A program made the translations under genes and the position numbers. A stretch of DNA of 50,286 bases from Alistipes sp. (lineage in GTDB: Bacteria > Bacteroidota > Bacteroidia > Bacteroidales > Rikenellaceae), in contig JAFNYX010000069.1 of the NCBI GenBank assembly GCA_017654125.1, positions 1 to 50,286 of the forward strand. Direction: 5' to 3'. The notes beneath the pieces were generated by a model, which was not told the origin of the DNA, did not search any database, and was given only the letters and a program-made list of their open reading frames with translations. Shown here piece by piece: positions 34,114 through 43,631 of this stretch; the stretch's first letter is position 1, and each line of letters begins with the position of its first letter.

Positions 34114-35529
34114 TTAGTCGATTTTTACCTTCTTCATCGAGATACGGCTCTTTTCGGCCTTGAAACCGATAACGTGGCTCTCAATCGAAGCGTCGATGGT
34201 GCTCGACAACTTCGTAGGGTCTTGTGCTGCAACAGCCTCCACGAAGTCGCGTGCCAACGCGTGGTCGCCGCCACCGTGACCGGCGTGCTTGTACTCGCCG
34301 AGCTCCTTGATATCCTTGTGCCAAACCTTCTTTTTCGAGGTGCGGAACTCGTAGAGTGTGAATTGCTTACCATCGCCCTCGATAAAACCTGTCGTACCCA
34401 TAATGCGGGTGCGACGACCGCCCCAAGGCGTGAAAGCATCCATCGTAAAGCTGGCTGTTATGCCACCCTCGAATAGCATCGTCGTAACGTAGTGGTCCGG
34501 TTGGTTGTTGTCGCACTTATAGACACAGCGTCCGTATTCGGTCGTGCGAATCTTCTCCATAATCGCCTGTTCGTCTTTGCGGTCAGGAAGGTCGAATACG
34601 CCGAGGTGACGTTTGCGACGAACGTAGATGTCGATGGCCGAATAAGGGCAAGAGGCCTCGTGCGGACAGCCGTCCGTACAACGTGCAGGTGCGCCCGCCG
34701 GAGCGTTCTCCGGTCGGAAATGCATCAGAGTACCTTCGGCCGATATTTGCAGACACGGACGATCGACAATCCAACGAATGATGTCAAGGTCGTGGCACGA
34801 TTTGGCGAGGATGATAGGCGTCGTCTTTTTCGAGTCGCGCCACTTGCCGCGCACGTACGAATGGGCCATGTGTGCATACTGAATCGGCTCCATGTGCTGG
34901 ATGCTGACCAGATCGCCAATCAAGCCCGACTGAACAGCTTGGCGCATGGCGATAAAGTATGGAGCGTAGCGCAGCACGTGACAAATGGCTACGATACGGT
35001 TGTATTTCTTTGCTTGTGCAAGAATCGCCTTACACTCCTTTTCGGTTTGTGCTGCCGGCTTTTCGAGCAGTACGTTGTAGCCCATTTCGAGAGCCTTCAT
35101 GCATGGCTCGAAATGGAGATTGTCGGGCGTTGCGATGATGACCGCATCGGCAAACTTCTCGCGTGCGAATACGTCGTGGAAGTCGCCAAAACAGTTCTCC
35201 GCAGGGATATTGTGTGCCTTGCGGGTGCGGCTTTTGCGGAAATTGTTGGTGTCGGCCACACCGACGATTTTCATTGTGTCGGGAAACTGACTTGCGTACT
35301 TGCCGTATGTCGTACCGCGCGAACCGGCACCGATGATGATTGCCGTAATCGGATGGTCGGTTTGCGCTTTCAGTGGACGTACCGGAAAGTCGAGGTCCGG
35401 ATGTGTGCGGTTTGGTTTGGCGGCAGGTGTTGCAGAGGTTTCTGCCGTCATTGCATTTACATCCACACCGATAATCGATGCGCCGACGGTTAGCATACCG
35501 AGCCGTTTGAGAAACTCTTTTCTATTCAT
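34114..35529 (-). CDS. Gfo/Idh/MocA-family oxidoreductase with export signal
   Basis: This 471-residue protein starts NRKEFLKRLGMLTVGASIIG, close to a Tat signal (RRxFLK) but with Arg-Lys in place of the arginine pair. The NAD(P)-binding Rossmann motif is IIGAGSRGTTYG at about residue 65, the family motif EKP is in LLEKPAAQTEKE, and the substrate region includes HMEPIQYAHMAHSYVRGKWRD and SCHDLDIIRW. A cysteine-rich insert (CTDGCPHEASCPYS) recalls relatives such as secreted Bacteroidetes oxidoreductases and GH109-like enzymes. Such enzymes act on sugars, often with tightly bound NAD. The substrate cannot be read. It is first in a minus-strand operon with tatA and the hydrolase-like gene. Confidence 0.88.
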   Translation of the reverse strand: MNRKEFLKRLGMLTVGASIIGVDVNAMTAETSATPAAKPNRTHPDLDFPVRPLKAQTDHPITAIIIGAGSRGTTYGKYASQFPDTMKIVGVADTNNFRKSRTRKAHNIPAENCFGDFHDVFAREKFADAVIIATPDNLHFEPCMKALEMGYNVLLEKPAAQTEKECKAILAQAKKYNRIVAICHVLRYAPYFIAMRQAVQSGLIGDLVSIQHMEPIQYAHMAHSYVRGKWRDSKKTTPIILAKSCHDLDIIRWIVDRPCLQISAEGTLMHFRPENAPAGAPARCTDGCPHEASCPYSAIDIYVRRKRHLGVFDLPDRKDEQAIMEKIRTTEYGRCVYKCDNNQPDHYVTTMLFEGGITASFTMDAFTPWGGRRTRIMGTTGFIEGDGKQFTLYEFRTSKKKVWHKDIKELGEYKHAGHGGGDHALARDFVEAVAAQDPTKLSSTIDASIESHVIGFKAEKSRISMKKVKID

Positions 35530-35607
35530 ATTTAGAGCCTGTTTTAGATTTTATTTCAGGGGTTATGGGTTGCTGTTTGAGTTGTTTTGATCCTCTTTTC
35601 GTTTTCA

Positions 35608-35615
35608 CAAAGATA
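35608..35615 (-). promoter_or_regulatory. -7 element of the oxidoreductase-tatA operon
   Basis: The minus strand reads TATCTTTG, matching TAnnTTTG, about 80 bp upstream of the oxidoreductase start. No clear -33 element is seen. Confidence 0.5.
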
Positions 35616-35793
35616 GTAAAAAAGAGGAATATTTCTATATGTTTTGGCTATAAAAATAAAATTTTGCCGAAATATTACCGGTATTTGAATATTTTTTCAA
35701 AAAATCGTCGGTTGTATGATTGCGTGTGGTGTGTTGCGTGGTGGTTTTGTCCTCCGGGCAAAGACGAAAAATGCATACATCACATAATATATA

Positions 35794-35824
35794 TTGTATA
35801 TAAGCAACCAATTTCGTATCTTTG
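35794..35824 (+). promoter_or_regulatory. Promoter of uppP
   Basis: TTG (35794-35796), 20 bp, then TATCTTTG (35817-35824). The uppP start codon follows 30 bp later. Confidence 0.65.
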
Positions 35825-35854
35825 CGCCCGATTTTTTGTACAAATAGCTGACGT

Positions 35855-36643
35855 ATGGATACTTTACAAGCAATCATTTTGGGAATTATTCAGGGACTGA
35901 CCGAGTTTCTGCCGGTATCGAGCAGTGGCCATTTGCAACTTGCGAACGCACTGCTTGGAACATCGCTCGATCCGGAGGCAGATTTGACCTTCGGTTTGAC
36001 GCTCCACGCCGCTACCGTTTTGAGTACGATTGTGGTGTTGTGGCGCGAGATTTGGCTCTTGCTCCGTGGTTGTTTTTCGCGTACGTTTACCGAGGAGCAG
36101 GCTTATGTACTGAAAATCGTTATCTCGATGATTCCGATTGCTGTTGTCGGATTCTGTTTTATGGAGTTTGTCGAGCAGGCCTTTTCGTCGCTGCTCGTGG
36201 TGGGCCTGATGTTGCTTCTTACCTCTGCTCTTTTGTCGTTTGCATATTATGCAAAGCCACGCGAGAAGAGCAATATATCATATCGTGATGCATTCGTTAT
36301 CGGTCTGGCGCAGGCGGTGGCTGTAATGCCGGGCTTGTCGCGTTCGGGCACAACCATTGCAACGGGTCTGTTGCTCGGCAATCGTAAGGATACGGTGGCG
36401 CAGTTCTCGTTCCTTATGGTGTTGCCTCCGATTTTGGGGAATGCGCTGCTCGATGTTGTGAAGGGTGAATTTGGTGGCGGAGTTGATGCGTTGCCACTCG
36501 TGGCGGGCTTCTTTGCGGCTTTTGTGACGGGTTGCCTCGCGTGTCGTTTTATGTTGGAGATTGTCAAACGCGGAAAACTCGTTTGGTTTGCTGCATATTG
36601 TGCTGTGGCGGGCGCGTTGGCAACGATTCTCTATTTTGTTTAG
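35855..36643 (+). CDS. uppP: Undecaprenyl-diphosphatase (BacA type)
   Basis: This 262-residue integral membrane protein has the two family signatures: [14 protein letters not shown] at the N-terminus and [17 protein letters not shown] in the second half, plus about eight hydrophobic helices. It removes a phosphate from undecaprenyl diphosphate to recycle the carrier lipid for peptidoglycan and O-antigen synthesis, and often gives some bacitracin tolerance. The truB gene follows 3 bp downstream, forming an operon. Confidence 0.96.
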   Translation: MDTLQAIILGIIQGLTEFLPVSSSGHLQLANALLGTSLDPEADLTFGLTLHAATVLSTIVVLWREIWLLLRGCFSRTFTEEQAYVLKIVISMIPIAVVGFCFMEFVEQAFSSLLVVGLMLLLTSALLSFAYYAKPREKSNISYRDAFVIGLAQAVAVMPGLSRSGTTIATGLLLGNRKDTVAQFSFLMVLPPILGNALLDVVKGEFGGGVDALPLVAGFFAAFVTGCLACRFMLEIVKRGKLVWFAAYCAVAGALATILYFV

Positions 36644-36646
36644 CAG

Positions 36647-37360
36647 ATGAAGGAACTCAAAGATGTAAAGTTGGTCGAGGAGGGCTACGTTGCCGTTATC
36701 GACAAACCGTTGGAGTGGACCTCGACGGATGTGGTGCGTAAGGTTAAATTTCGTCTCAATCGCAAGGGCTATCGCAAAATCAAGGTCGGCCATGCCGGTA
36801 CGCTTGACCCGCTTGCTACGGGTGTGTTGCTTGTCTGCATCGGTCGAGCGACAAAGCGTGTCGATGAGTTGCAGGCCGAGCGCAAGGAGTATGTTGCGGA
36901 GTTGATGCTTGGTGCGACGACTCCGAGCTACGATATGGAGCATCCGGTCGATCGAACTTTTCCGACCGACCATATAACGCGCGAAAAGGTGGAGGAGGCG
37001 TTGCGCTCGCTCACGGGCGAACGTTTGCAAGCGCCGCCAATCTACTCGGCAAAGAAGGTTGAGGGTGTGCGTGCCTACGAGTTTGCACGTGCGGGCGAAG
37101 AGGTTGAACTGCGCAAGGCGTTGATTAACATCTATTCGATTGTGCTTGAAGAGTATGCACTGCCGCAAATACGTATTCGTGTTGAATGTAGCAAGGGCAC
37201 CTACATCCGTTCGCTTGCGCAGGAGATTGGCGAGGCTCTTGATAGTGGAGCATATCTGACATCGCTGCGCCGTACGAAGAGCGGCGAATATGATGTGGCG
37301 AATGCGGTACAATTGGATGATTTTTTGAAAAAAATCGACGAGTGTGAAACAAAACTCTAA
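36647..37360 (+). CDS. truB: tRNA pseudouridine(55) synthase
   Basis: This 237-residue enzyme shows the TruB motif VGHAGTLDPLATGVLL with the catalytic aspartate Asp54, then APPIYSAKKVEGVRAYE and CSKGTYIRSLAQEIG. It makes pseudouridine 55 in the T-loop of tRNA. It lacks the C-terminal PUA extension of longer TruB proteins. It follows uppP closely, an arrangement known in Bacteroidetes. Confidence 0.96.
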   Translation: MKELKDVKLVEEGYVAVIDKPLEWTSTDVVRKVKFRLNRKGYRKIKVGHAGTLDPLATGVLLVCIGRATKRVDELQAERKEYVAELMLGATTPSYDMEHPVDRTFPTDHITREKVEEALRSLTGERLQAPPIYSAKKVEGVRAYEFARAGEEVELRKALINIYSIVLEEYALPQIRIRVECSKGTYIRSLAQEIGEALDSGAYLTSLRRTKSGEYDVANAVQLDDFLKKIDECETKL

Positions 37361-37518
37361 ATTTTTCGTAAATATTTAGACTGCGTTTTTTTTGAAAACG
37401 GTCAGCGCGCGAGAAATTGGAGTGGAAAACCGACGCTTTGGAGTGTAGAAACAGGAGGAAGAGACTATCGTAGAGGAAAGATAGGAAAATAGGAGTGGAG
37501 AAATAACAATATCACAAT

Positions 37519-38568
37519 ATGAAGTTATCACAATACGGATTCGAATTTTCGCCCGAACTTATAGCCAAGTATCCGGCGACATATCGAGACGATGCGCGTA
37601 TGATGGTCGTGCATCGCGACACAAAGACAATCGAACATCGTACGTTCAAGGATATCCTGGACTATTTCGATGAGAACGATCGCTTTGTTTTCAACGACAC
37701 GAAGGTATTTCCGGCACGCCTCTATGGCAATAAGGAGAAGACCGGAGCCGAAATCGAGATATTTTTGTTGCGCGAACTCAATCATGACCTGCGTTTGTGG
37801 GATGTGTTGGTGGATCCGGCGCGTAAAATCCGTATCGGCAATAAACTCTACTTCGGCGAGGACGATATTCTGGGTGCAGAGGTTATCGACAATACCACAT
37901 CGCGCGGTCGTACGTTGCGTTTCTTGTTCGATGGCTCGTACGAGGAGTTTAAGGAGACGCTCTTCCGTCTGGGTGAGACACCGCTGCCGCGTTGGGTGCG
38001 TCAGCAGGTCGAGCCGGAGGATGCCGAGCGTTATCAGACTATCTTTGCCGAGAAAGAGGGCGCGGTAGTAGCTCCGACGGCGGGTATGCACTTCTCGAAG
38101 CACTTGCTCAAACGTATGGAGATTAAGGGCGTCGAGCGTTCGTTTGTGACGCTGCACGCCGGCTTGGGTAACTTCCGTACGGTCGATGTGGAGGATCTTT
38201 CGAAGCATAAGCTCGACTCCGAGCAGTATTTCGTAACCGAGGAGGCAGCCGAGCAGATTAACTCAACCAAGCGCAATGGCCATAAAATTGTGGCAATCGG
38301 TACGACTGTGATGCGTACGCTCGAAACAGTTGTTTCGACCCACGGTATGATTAAGTCGCAGAATGGTTGGACCAACAAATTCATCTTTGCTCCGTACGAC
38401 TTTACGGTTGCCGATGCAATGGTGTCGAATCTCCATCTGCCTGAATCGACGCAACTTATGATGGTTGCCGCCTTCGGTGGCTATGACCTCATTATGGATG
38501 CTTACAAACAGGCGATTGCGGAGGGCTATCGTTTTGGAACGTATGGCGACGCGATGCTGATTTTGTAA
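37519..38568 (+). CDS. queA: S-adenosylmethionine:tRNA ribosyltransferase-isomerase
   Basis: This 349-residue protein shows the QueA blocks [37 protein letters not shown] and [13 protein letters not shown]. It transfers the ribosyl part of SAM to 7-aminomethyl-7-deazaguanine in tRNA, making epoxyqueuosine. It is preceded by a purine-rich 158-bp gap in which I see no clear promoter, so it may be read from the uppP promoter. Confidence 0.96.
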   Translation: MKLSQYGFEFSPELIAKYPATYRDDARMMVVHRDTKTIEHRTFKDILDYFDENDRFVFNDTKVFPARLYGNKEKTGAEIEIFLLRELNHDLRLWDVLVDPARKIRIGNKLYFGEDDILGAEVIDNTTSRGRTLRFLFDGSYEEFKETLFRLGETPLPRWVRQQVEPEDAERYQTIFAEKEGAVVAPTAGMHFSKHLLKRMEIKGVERSFVTLHAGLGNFRTVDVEDLSKHKLDSEQYFVTEEAAEQINSTKRNGHKIVAIGTTVMRTLETVVSTHGMIKSQNGWTNKFIFAPYDFTVADAMVSNLHLPESTQLMMVAAFGGYDLIMDAYKQAIAEGYRFGTYGDAMLIL

Positions 38569-38590
38569 TCGGTTATTTGAAAAAATTTCG

Positions 38591-38598
38591 TATCTTTG
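38591..38598 (+). promoter_or_regulatory. -7 element ahead of the GT5-like gene
   Basis: TATCTTTG lies 23 bp upstream of ATG 38622. It falls inside the longer possible frame starting at 38577, which rules out that earlier start for transcripts made here. Confidence 0.6.
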
Positions 38599-38621
38599 CA
38601 AACAAACAAAACAAGGCAGCG

Positions 38622-39431
38622 ATGGCAAAACATAAAATTCTCTATATATGTCAGGAGATAGCTCCTTACCTTCCGGAGAGTGAGCCGGCTCTGTTGTGCC
38701 GCCAACTTTCTCAGGCAATGCAGGAGCAGGGTAACGAGATTCGTACCTTTATGCCGCGTTACGGCTGTATCAACGAGCGCCGCAACCAACTGCACGAGGT
38801 GATTCGCTTGTCGGGCATGAACCTTATCATCGACGATAACGATCATCAATTGATAATCAAAGTGGCTTCGATTCCGGCAGCCCGAATTCAGATATATTTC
38901 ATCGATAACGACGATTTCTTCTCGCGCAAGGCGGTACTGACCGATGCCGAGGGTGTCGAGTTTGCTGATAACGACGAGCGTATGGTCTTCTTCGCACGTG
39001 GTGTGTTGGAGACGGTCAAGAAGTTGCGCTGGACGCCGGATGTGGTTCACTGCCACGGCTGGTTCTCGTCGATTGCACCGGTGTATCTGCGTAAGGTGTT
39101 CGATGACGACCCGATATTCCACGATGTGAAGATTGTTACGTCGCTCTACGACGACCGTTTCTCGACTCCGTTGCAGCCGACACTGCGCCAGAAGATTGAG
39201 AGCGAAGGAGTGGAGGATGAAAATTTGTCGATTTTGAATACGCCTTCATACGAAAATCTCTATCGCTACGTTATGACTCATATCGACGGTGTGATAGCCG
39301 GCTCGGCTGCGGTTGATGCCGCGCTGCTGGATGAGGCACGTGCCGCAGGCAAGCACGTTCTCGAATATCAATCGCCCGACGAAGAGGGATTTTATGAAAA
39401 TTACAATCGTTTTTATGATGAACTGTTTTAA
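38622..39431 (+). CDS. Glycogen/starch-synthase N-terminal-like protein (half GT-B fold)
   Basis: ATG 38622 gives 269 residues. The sequence follows the N-terminal domain of GT5 glycogen synthases: KHKILYICQEIAPYLPES, the acceptor-side block EIRTFMPRYGCINERR, DNDERMVFFARGVLETVKKL and DVVHCHGWFSSIAPVYL. It stops where a full enzyme would enter the C-terminal nucleotide-sugar domain, so it is about half the usual 470-500 residues and probably not a complete glucosyltransferase. Short proteins of this kind next to DUF4270 genes are, as I recall, usual in Bacteroidales, so this looks like a kept form rather than a break. Its 3' end overlaps the DUF4270 start. Confidence 0.8.
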   Translation: MAKHKILYICQEIAPYLPESEPALLCRQLSQAMQEQGNEIRTFMPRYGCINERRNQLHEVIRLSGMNLIIDDNDHQLIIKVASIPAARIQIYFIDNDDFFSRKAVLTDAEGVEFADNDERMVFFARGVLETVKKLRWTPDVVHCHGWFSSIAPVYLRKVFDDDPIFHDVKIVTSLYDDRFSTPLQPTLRQKIESEGVEDENLSILNTPSYENLYRYVMTHIDGVIAGSAAVDAALLDEARAAGKHVLEYQSPDEEGFYENYNRFYDELF

Positions 39432-41229
39432 GCTGCGTTCGGTCGCAGTCAAATTATCGGGTTTCGTGGCATCGCTGGCGCTGATGGCAGCCTGCTCGGC
39501 AGATGTGGATCCGGAGCTCGGTTTCGATATTCTTCCCGAAAATCAGAAATTGGAGATGCGCCACCTGACCTTCAAGGGTGGAAAGGTTATCTCGTTTGTC
39601 AAGGGTAGCACGGCGAATGAAGATGGTATTGTCGGTGGCGAGTATGTGGAGCGCGACGGTAAGTTCTTCGAGACACGCCTCTATCAGACCGATTCGATGC
39701 TCTCGTCGAATGTGAATCTTGGTTACCTTGGTGTCGAGCGTAGTGACACGTTCGGTATGCGAAAGGCTGCGTTTGCAACGACGATGATTTTTATGAATAC
39801 GGTCGATAAGGAGACGGGTTTTGGCTATAAACCGATTTTCGACACGTTGAAGATTGCACTCTCGATTACGAACTACGGTGCCGATACGCTGACGCCGGTG
39901 CGCTATAACGTCTATGAATTGAAGCGTCCGCTCTACCGCAATGTCGTAAAGCCGGATGCAGAGGTTGATGATACGGTGGCATATGCCAATTGCGACTTGC
40001 TGGCGGCACAGATGTACGACCCGCAGAAGCCGATCTTCACGTTCACCTTCCCGGATGGCATAAAGACGGGTCCGACCTATATCAGTACCGTTCCGATGAC
40101 ACCGGTGGATATGTCCACAAAGGAGCGTGATGGTTATGATGGTCAGACGTGGGACTTTGTGCGTCGTCTGATGCTCATTCCGGAGGATTATGCTACGAAC
40201 AAAGAGTGGGATGGCTATGCTCGCGATAAGGATAGTTTGTACAGCGACGAACAAGCGTGGGCTAACCACTTCTTCGGTCTCTATATCGAGCCGGTTATGG
40301 AGTCGGTGGCGAAGGATAAGCGCGGTTCGATTTACGGCTTCGATTTGGGCGCTTCGGGCTTGATTTTCTTCGGTCGTAACCGTAACGAGAAGGATCCGAC
40401 GATGATTCAGGACTCGATAGGCGTAAATTATGCTTTCTACGACTCGTCGGTTGCCGAGTATGATGTTTATGGCAATATTTCGCGAGATACGATGAATATG
40501 TCGGTCAATAAGATTGCTCACGACTATTCGGAGGGCTTGACTCGTACGCCATCGTTGCTCGGTGAGATTAACATGGCGGCTTACGATAAGGCGGGCAACC
40601 GCGTACCACGCTCGCAACGCGACCTGGTGCCGAACGATAAGTTGGATGTTTGCGTTGTTGAGGGTATGGCGGGAGCAACGACCGAGCTCTGCTTTACGGA
40701 TGAGTTCCTCGAAGAGTTGCGTTCGCTGACGCTTGCCGAGGATGGTTCGCAGCACCGCACTATCGGTGTAAACCAGTGTCTGCTGACGGTCTATTTGAAG
40801 GGTGCCGACTACGATTGGGAGATGACGCAGAGCAATGCAATGGCTTTGGTGCCACTGCTCAATTCGTCGCTTGCGCGTTTGGGCTCGTACATGAATCTGG
40901 GCAAGAAGACCGTAGGCCGACTCTCTCCGATTCCGGATTATAACTATGCCTATGAGGTGCAGAATAAGGATACGTCGCTCAATTATGACGGCCATCTTAA
41001 CCGTAGCCGTGCTTGCTATGTGATGGATATTACGGCTTATATGCAGCAGTTGTATAACTATGTGGCAAAGCTCGAAGATGTTAAGGATTTCGACGAGACG
41101 AAGTGTTCGCGAGCAATCTACCTTGGTCCGGATGCTACCGCACCATATATGTTCGATCGAACGCTTATTCAGGGTGCAGAGGGTCAGTCGCCGATTCATT
41201 TGGAGCTGACTTATACGATGATTAAATAG
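39394..41229 (+). CDS. DUF4270 lipoprotein
   Basis: From ATG 39394 the protein has 611 residues with lipobox LALMAAC (Cys34). ATG at 39418 would give a more usual 26-residue signal and lies inside the end of the previous gene, so the exact start is uncertain. The mature part (SADVDPELGFDILPENQKLEMRH onward) and the blocks TDSMLSSNVNLGYLGVERSDTFG and ARCYVMDITAYMQQL-like C-terminal region match the Bacteroidetes DUF4270 family. The role of the family is unknown. A 38-bp overlap with the GT5-like gene shows translational coupling. Confidence 0.82.
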   Translation: MKITIVFMMNCFKLRSVAVKLSGFVASLALMAACSADVDPELGFDILPENQKLEMRHLTFKGGKVISFVKGSTANEDGIVGGEYVERDGKFFETRLYQTDSMLSSNVNLGYLGVERSDTFGMRKAAFATTMIFMNTVDKETGFGYKPIFDTLKIALSITNYGADTLTPVRYNVYELKRPLYRNVVKPDAEVDDTVAYANCDLLAAQMYDPQKPIFTFTFPDGIKTGPTYISTVPMTPVDMSTKERDGYDGQTWDFVRRLMLIPEDYATNKEWDGYARDKDSLYSDEQAWANHFFGLYIEPVMESVAKDKRGSIYGFDLGASGLIFFGRNRNEKDPTMIQDSIGVNYAFYDSSVAEYDVYGNISRDTMNMSVNKIAHDYSEGLTRTPSLLGEINMAAYDKAGNRVPRSQRDLVPNDKLDVCVVEGMAGATTELCFTDEFLEELRSLTLAEDGSQHRTIGVNQCLLTVYLKGADYDWEMTQSNAMALVPLLNSSLARLGSYMNLGKKTVGRLSPIPDYNYAYEVQNKDTSLNYDGHLNRSRACYVMDITAYMQQLYNYVAKLEDVKDFDETKCSRAIYLGPDATAPYMFDRTLIQGAEGQSPIHLELTYTMIK

Positions 41230-41251
41230 AATATTTAATATACGGAATATG

Positions 41252-41281
41252 ACGAAACCTAAGTCCTCGCTTAGGTTTCGT
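41252..41281. terminator. Hairpin after the DUF4270 gene
   Basis: ACGAAACCTAAG (41252-41263) pairs perfectly with CTTAGGTTTCGT (41270-41281). No T run follows, so termination would be inefficient or factor-dependent. Confidence 0.6.
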
Positions 41282-41320
41282 TGTGTCTGAAACGAAAAAG
41301 ATAGAGGAGAGAAAGCAGAT

Positions 41321-43621
41321 ATGCATGAAAATTTGGTAATTGTCGAGTCTCCGGCAAAAGCAAAGACAATCGAGAAGTTTCTCGGAAAAGATTTTGTGGT
41401 CAAATCGAGTTTCGGCCACATCCGTGACCTCTCGAAGAAGGGACTCGGAATAGATATTGCGGAGGGTTACGCTCCACAATACGAAATATCGTCTGATAAG
41501 AAGCGTGTTGTGGAGGAGCTTTCGCGTTTGGCGCATCAGGTGCAGAACGTTTGGCTTGCATCCGATGAAGACCGCGAGGGAGAGGCGATTGCTTGGCACT
41601 TGACTGAGGTGCTCGGTCTGCCTATCGATCGTACGAAACGAATCGTGTTTCACGAGATTACGAAAAATGCCATCCTTCGCGCCATTGAGTCACCGCGTCA
41701 TGTTGATATGAATTTAGTCAATGCTCAGCAGGCTCGTCGCGTGTTGGACCGTCTTGTTGGTTTCGAGCTTTCGCCGATTCTGTGGAAGAAGGTACGTCCG
41801 GCGCTCTCGGCAGGTCGTGTGCAGAGTGTGGCGGTACGTCTGATTGTCGAGCGTGAGCGCGATATTATTTCGTTTGTCAGCACATCGTACTATCGTGTTG
41901 TGGCGCAATTCTACTCGCCGGACGATAGCGCGAAGACGCTCTTCAAGGCGGAGTACTCGCAGCGTTTCGCAACCAAGCAGGAGGCGATGGCGATGCTCGA
42001 AGGATGCAAGCAGGCTGTCTTCACCGTCGAGCATAGCGAACTCAAACCTACGAAGCGTTATCCGGCGCCACCGTTTACGACTTCGACCTTGCAACAGGAG
42101 GCGGGTCGTAAGTTCGGTATGTCGGTTTCGCAGACGATGTCCGTGGCACAGCGACTCTACGAGCAGGGTTTGATTACGTATATGCGTACCGACTCGGTGA
42201 ACCTTTCGCAGTTGGCAATCAATGCTTGTAAGGCGGAGGTGACGGCGCTGTTTGGCGAAAAATACTCGTCGCCACGTAACTATACCACCCATAGCAAGGG
42301 CGCGCAAGAGGCGCACGAGGCAATTCGTCCGTCGTATATCGACCGCCGAGAGATTGAGGGTTCGGCCGTCGAGAAGCGTCTCTATGATTTGATTTGGAAA
42401 CGTACGGTTGCTTCGCAGATGGTGCCGGCGGATATCGATCGCACGACCATTACAATTGCGGTTTCGGGTAGCAACGACAAGTTTGTTGCTACGGGCGAGA
42501 CTCAACGTTTCGATGGCTTTCTGCGTCTCTATTCGGAGAGTGTAGAGGATGGCGAGGCGGAGCATGGTGAGCAGGCCGTATTGCCGGCTTTGGCTGATGG
42601 TGCAACGCTTGTTGCACACTCGATTCTCGCTACCGAACGCTTTACGCAGCCACCGTTGCGATATAACGAGGCGTCGCTTGTTAAGCGTTTGGAGGAGCTT
42701 GGTATTGGCCGTCCTTCGACCTACGCTCCAACCATCTCGACCATCATTGCTCGCGGTTATGTCGAGAAGTCTGCTCGTCCGGCACAGAAGCGCAACTTCA
42801 CGCAACTTACGTTGCGCGGAACGAACATCACGGAGCGTGTATCGACGGAGAGTTATGGTGCGGAGAAAAACCGACTCTCGCCGACCGATATCGGTATGGT
42901 GGTGAATGACTACTTGGAGTCGCAGTTCGGAATGATTATGGACTACAACTTTACGGCTAACGTCGAGAAGGAGTTCGACCGTATTGCCGAAGGCGAAATT
43001 AAGTGGAATAAGATGATTGACGACTTCTATGGTCCGTTCCATCAGATGGTAGATGATGCAATTGGTACGCAGTCCTCGTCGCATCAGCAGTCGCGCGTGT
43101 TGGGTGTGGACCCTGCGACGGGTCGTGCTGTGAAGGCGCGTATCGGTCGTTATGGCCCGATGGTAGAGATTGAGGCGCCGGAGAACGAGAAGCCACACTT
43201 TGCATCGCTCAAAAAGGGTCAGCTCATCGAGTCGATTACGTTGGAGGAGGCGCTCGAACTGTTTGCTCTGCCACGTACGGTGGGCGTACTCGGCGAGGAG
43301 GAGGTTGTTGTCGGTATCGGTAAGTTTGGTGGCTATGTGCGCCATGGTAAGATGTTCGCATCGCTCGGTAAGGGTGACGACCCATATACGGTGTCGTACG
43401 AGCGTGCAGTCGAGTTGCTCGACGCGCAGAAACAGCAAAACGAGGCGGCAAACACTCCGTTGAAAATATTTGCGGAGGATAAGGCTCTTGCCATTAAGAA
43501 TGGTCGTTATGGCGCATATATCGCCTATAAGGGCAAGAACTATCGTCTGCCAAAGGGTGTAAAGCCGGAGAGTGTGACGTATGATGAGTGTATGAAGATT
43601 GTAAATACAACCAAAAAATAG
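41321..43621 (+). CDS. topA: DNA topoisomerase I
   Basis: This 766-residue type IA topoisomerase begins with a Toprim domain (LVIVESPAKAKTIEKFL, LASDEDREGEAIAWHL). The catalytic tyrosine is Tyr287 in GLITYMRTDS, followed by QEAHEAIRP and GIGRPSTYAPTISTI. The C-terminal 190 residues consist of repeats like GRAVKARIGRYGPMVEI, VVVGIGKFGGYVRHGKMFASL and LAIKNGRYGAYIAYKGKNYRLPKG, a repeat type that replaces the zinc fingers of E. coli TopA. It relaxes negative supercoils. It is well separated from the previous gene by a hairpin. Confidence 0.96.
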   Translation: MHENLVIVESPAKAKTIEKFLGKDFVVKSSFGHIRDLSKKGLGIDIAEGYAPQYEISSDKKRVVEELSRLAHQVQNVWLASDEDREGEAIAWHLTEVLGLPIDRTKRIVFHEITKNAILRAIESPRHVDMNLVNAQQARRVLDRLVGFELSPILWKKVRPALSAGRVQSVAVRLIVERERDIISFVSTSYYRVVAQFYSPDDSAKTLFKAEYSQRFATKQEAMAMLEGCKQAVFTVEHSELKPTKRYPAPPFTTSTLQQEAGRKFGMSVSQTMSVAQRLYEQGLITYMRTDSVNLSQLAINACKAEVTALFGEKYSSPRNYTTHSKGAQEAHEAIRPSYIDRREIEGSAVEKRLYDLIWKRTVASQMVPADIDRTTITIAVSGSNDKFVATGETQRFDGFLRLYSESVEDGEAEHGEQAVLPALADGATLVAHSILATERFTQPPLRYNEASLVKRLEELGIGRPSTYAPTISTIIARGYVEKSARPAQKRNFTQLTLRGTNITERVSTESYGAEKNRLSPTDIGMVVNDYLESQFGMIMDYNFTANVEKEFDRIAEGEIKWNKMIDDFYGPFHQMVDDAIGTQSSSHQQSRVLGVDPATGRAVKARIGRYGPMVEIEAPENEKPHFASLKKGQLIESITLEEALELFALPRTVGVLGEEEVVVGIGKFGGYVRHGKMFASLGKGDDPYTVSYERAVELLDAQKQQNEAANTPLKIFAEDKALAIKNGRYGAYIAYKGKNYRLPKGVKPESVTYDECMKIVNTTKK

Positions 43622-43631
43622 AAGAAAACCT

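Larger units (their letters stand above)
35530..35854. other. 325-bp divergent intergenic region
   Basis: AT-rich spacer between the minus-strand oxidoreductase operon and uppP. It holds a promoter element for each direction (35608-35615 minus, 35794-35824 plus). I see no further gene or RNA. Confidence 0.6.

Noticed and set aside
39454..41421. 655-codon open frame on the minus strand across the DUF4270 gene and the start of topA
   Set aside because: It is the antisense shadow of two real genes with strong codon bias. It encodes an Arg/Ile/His-rich chain with no domain, signal or coherent start.
41714..43438. 574-codon minus-strand frame opposite topA
   Set aside because: Shadow of topA for the same reasons.
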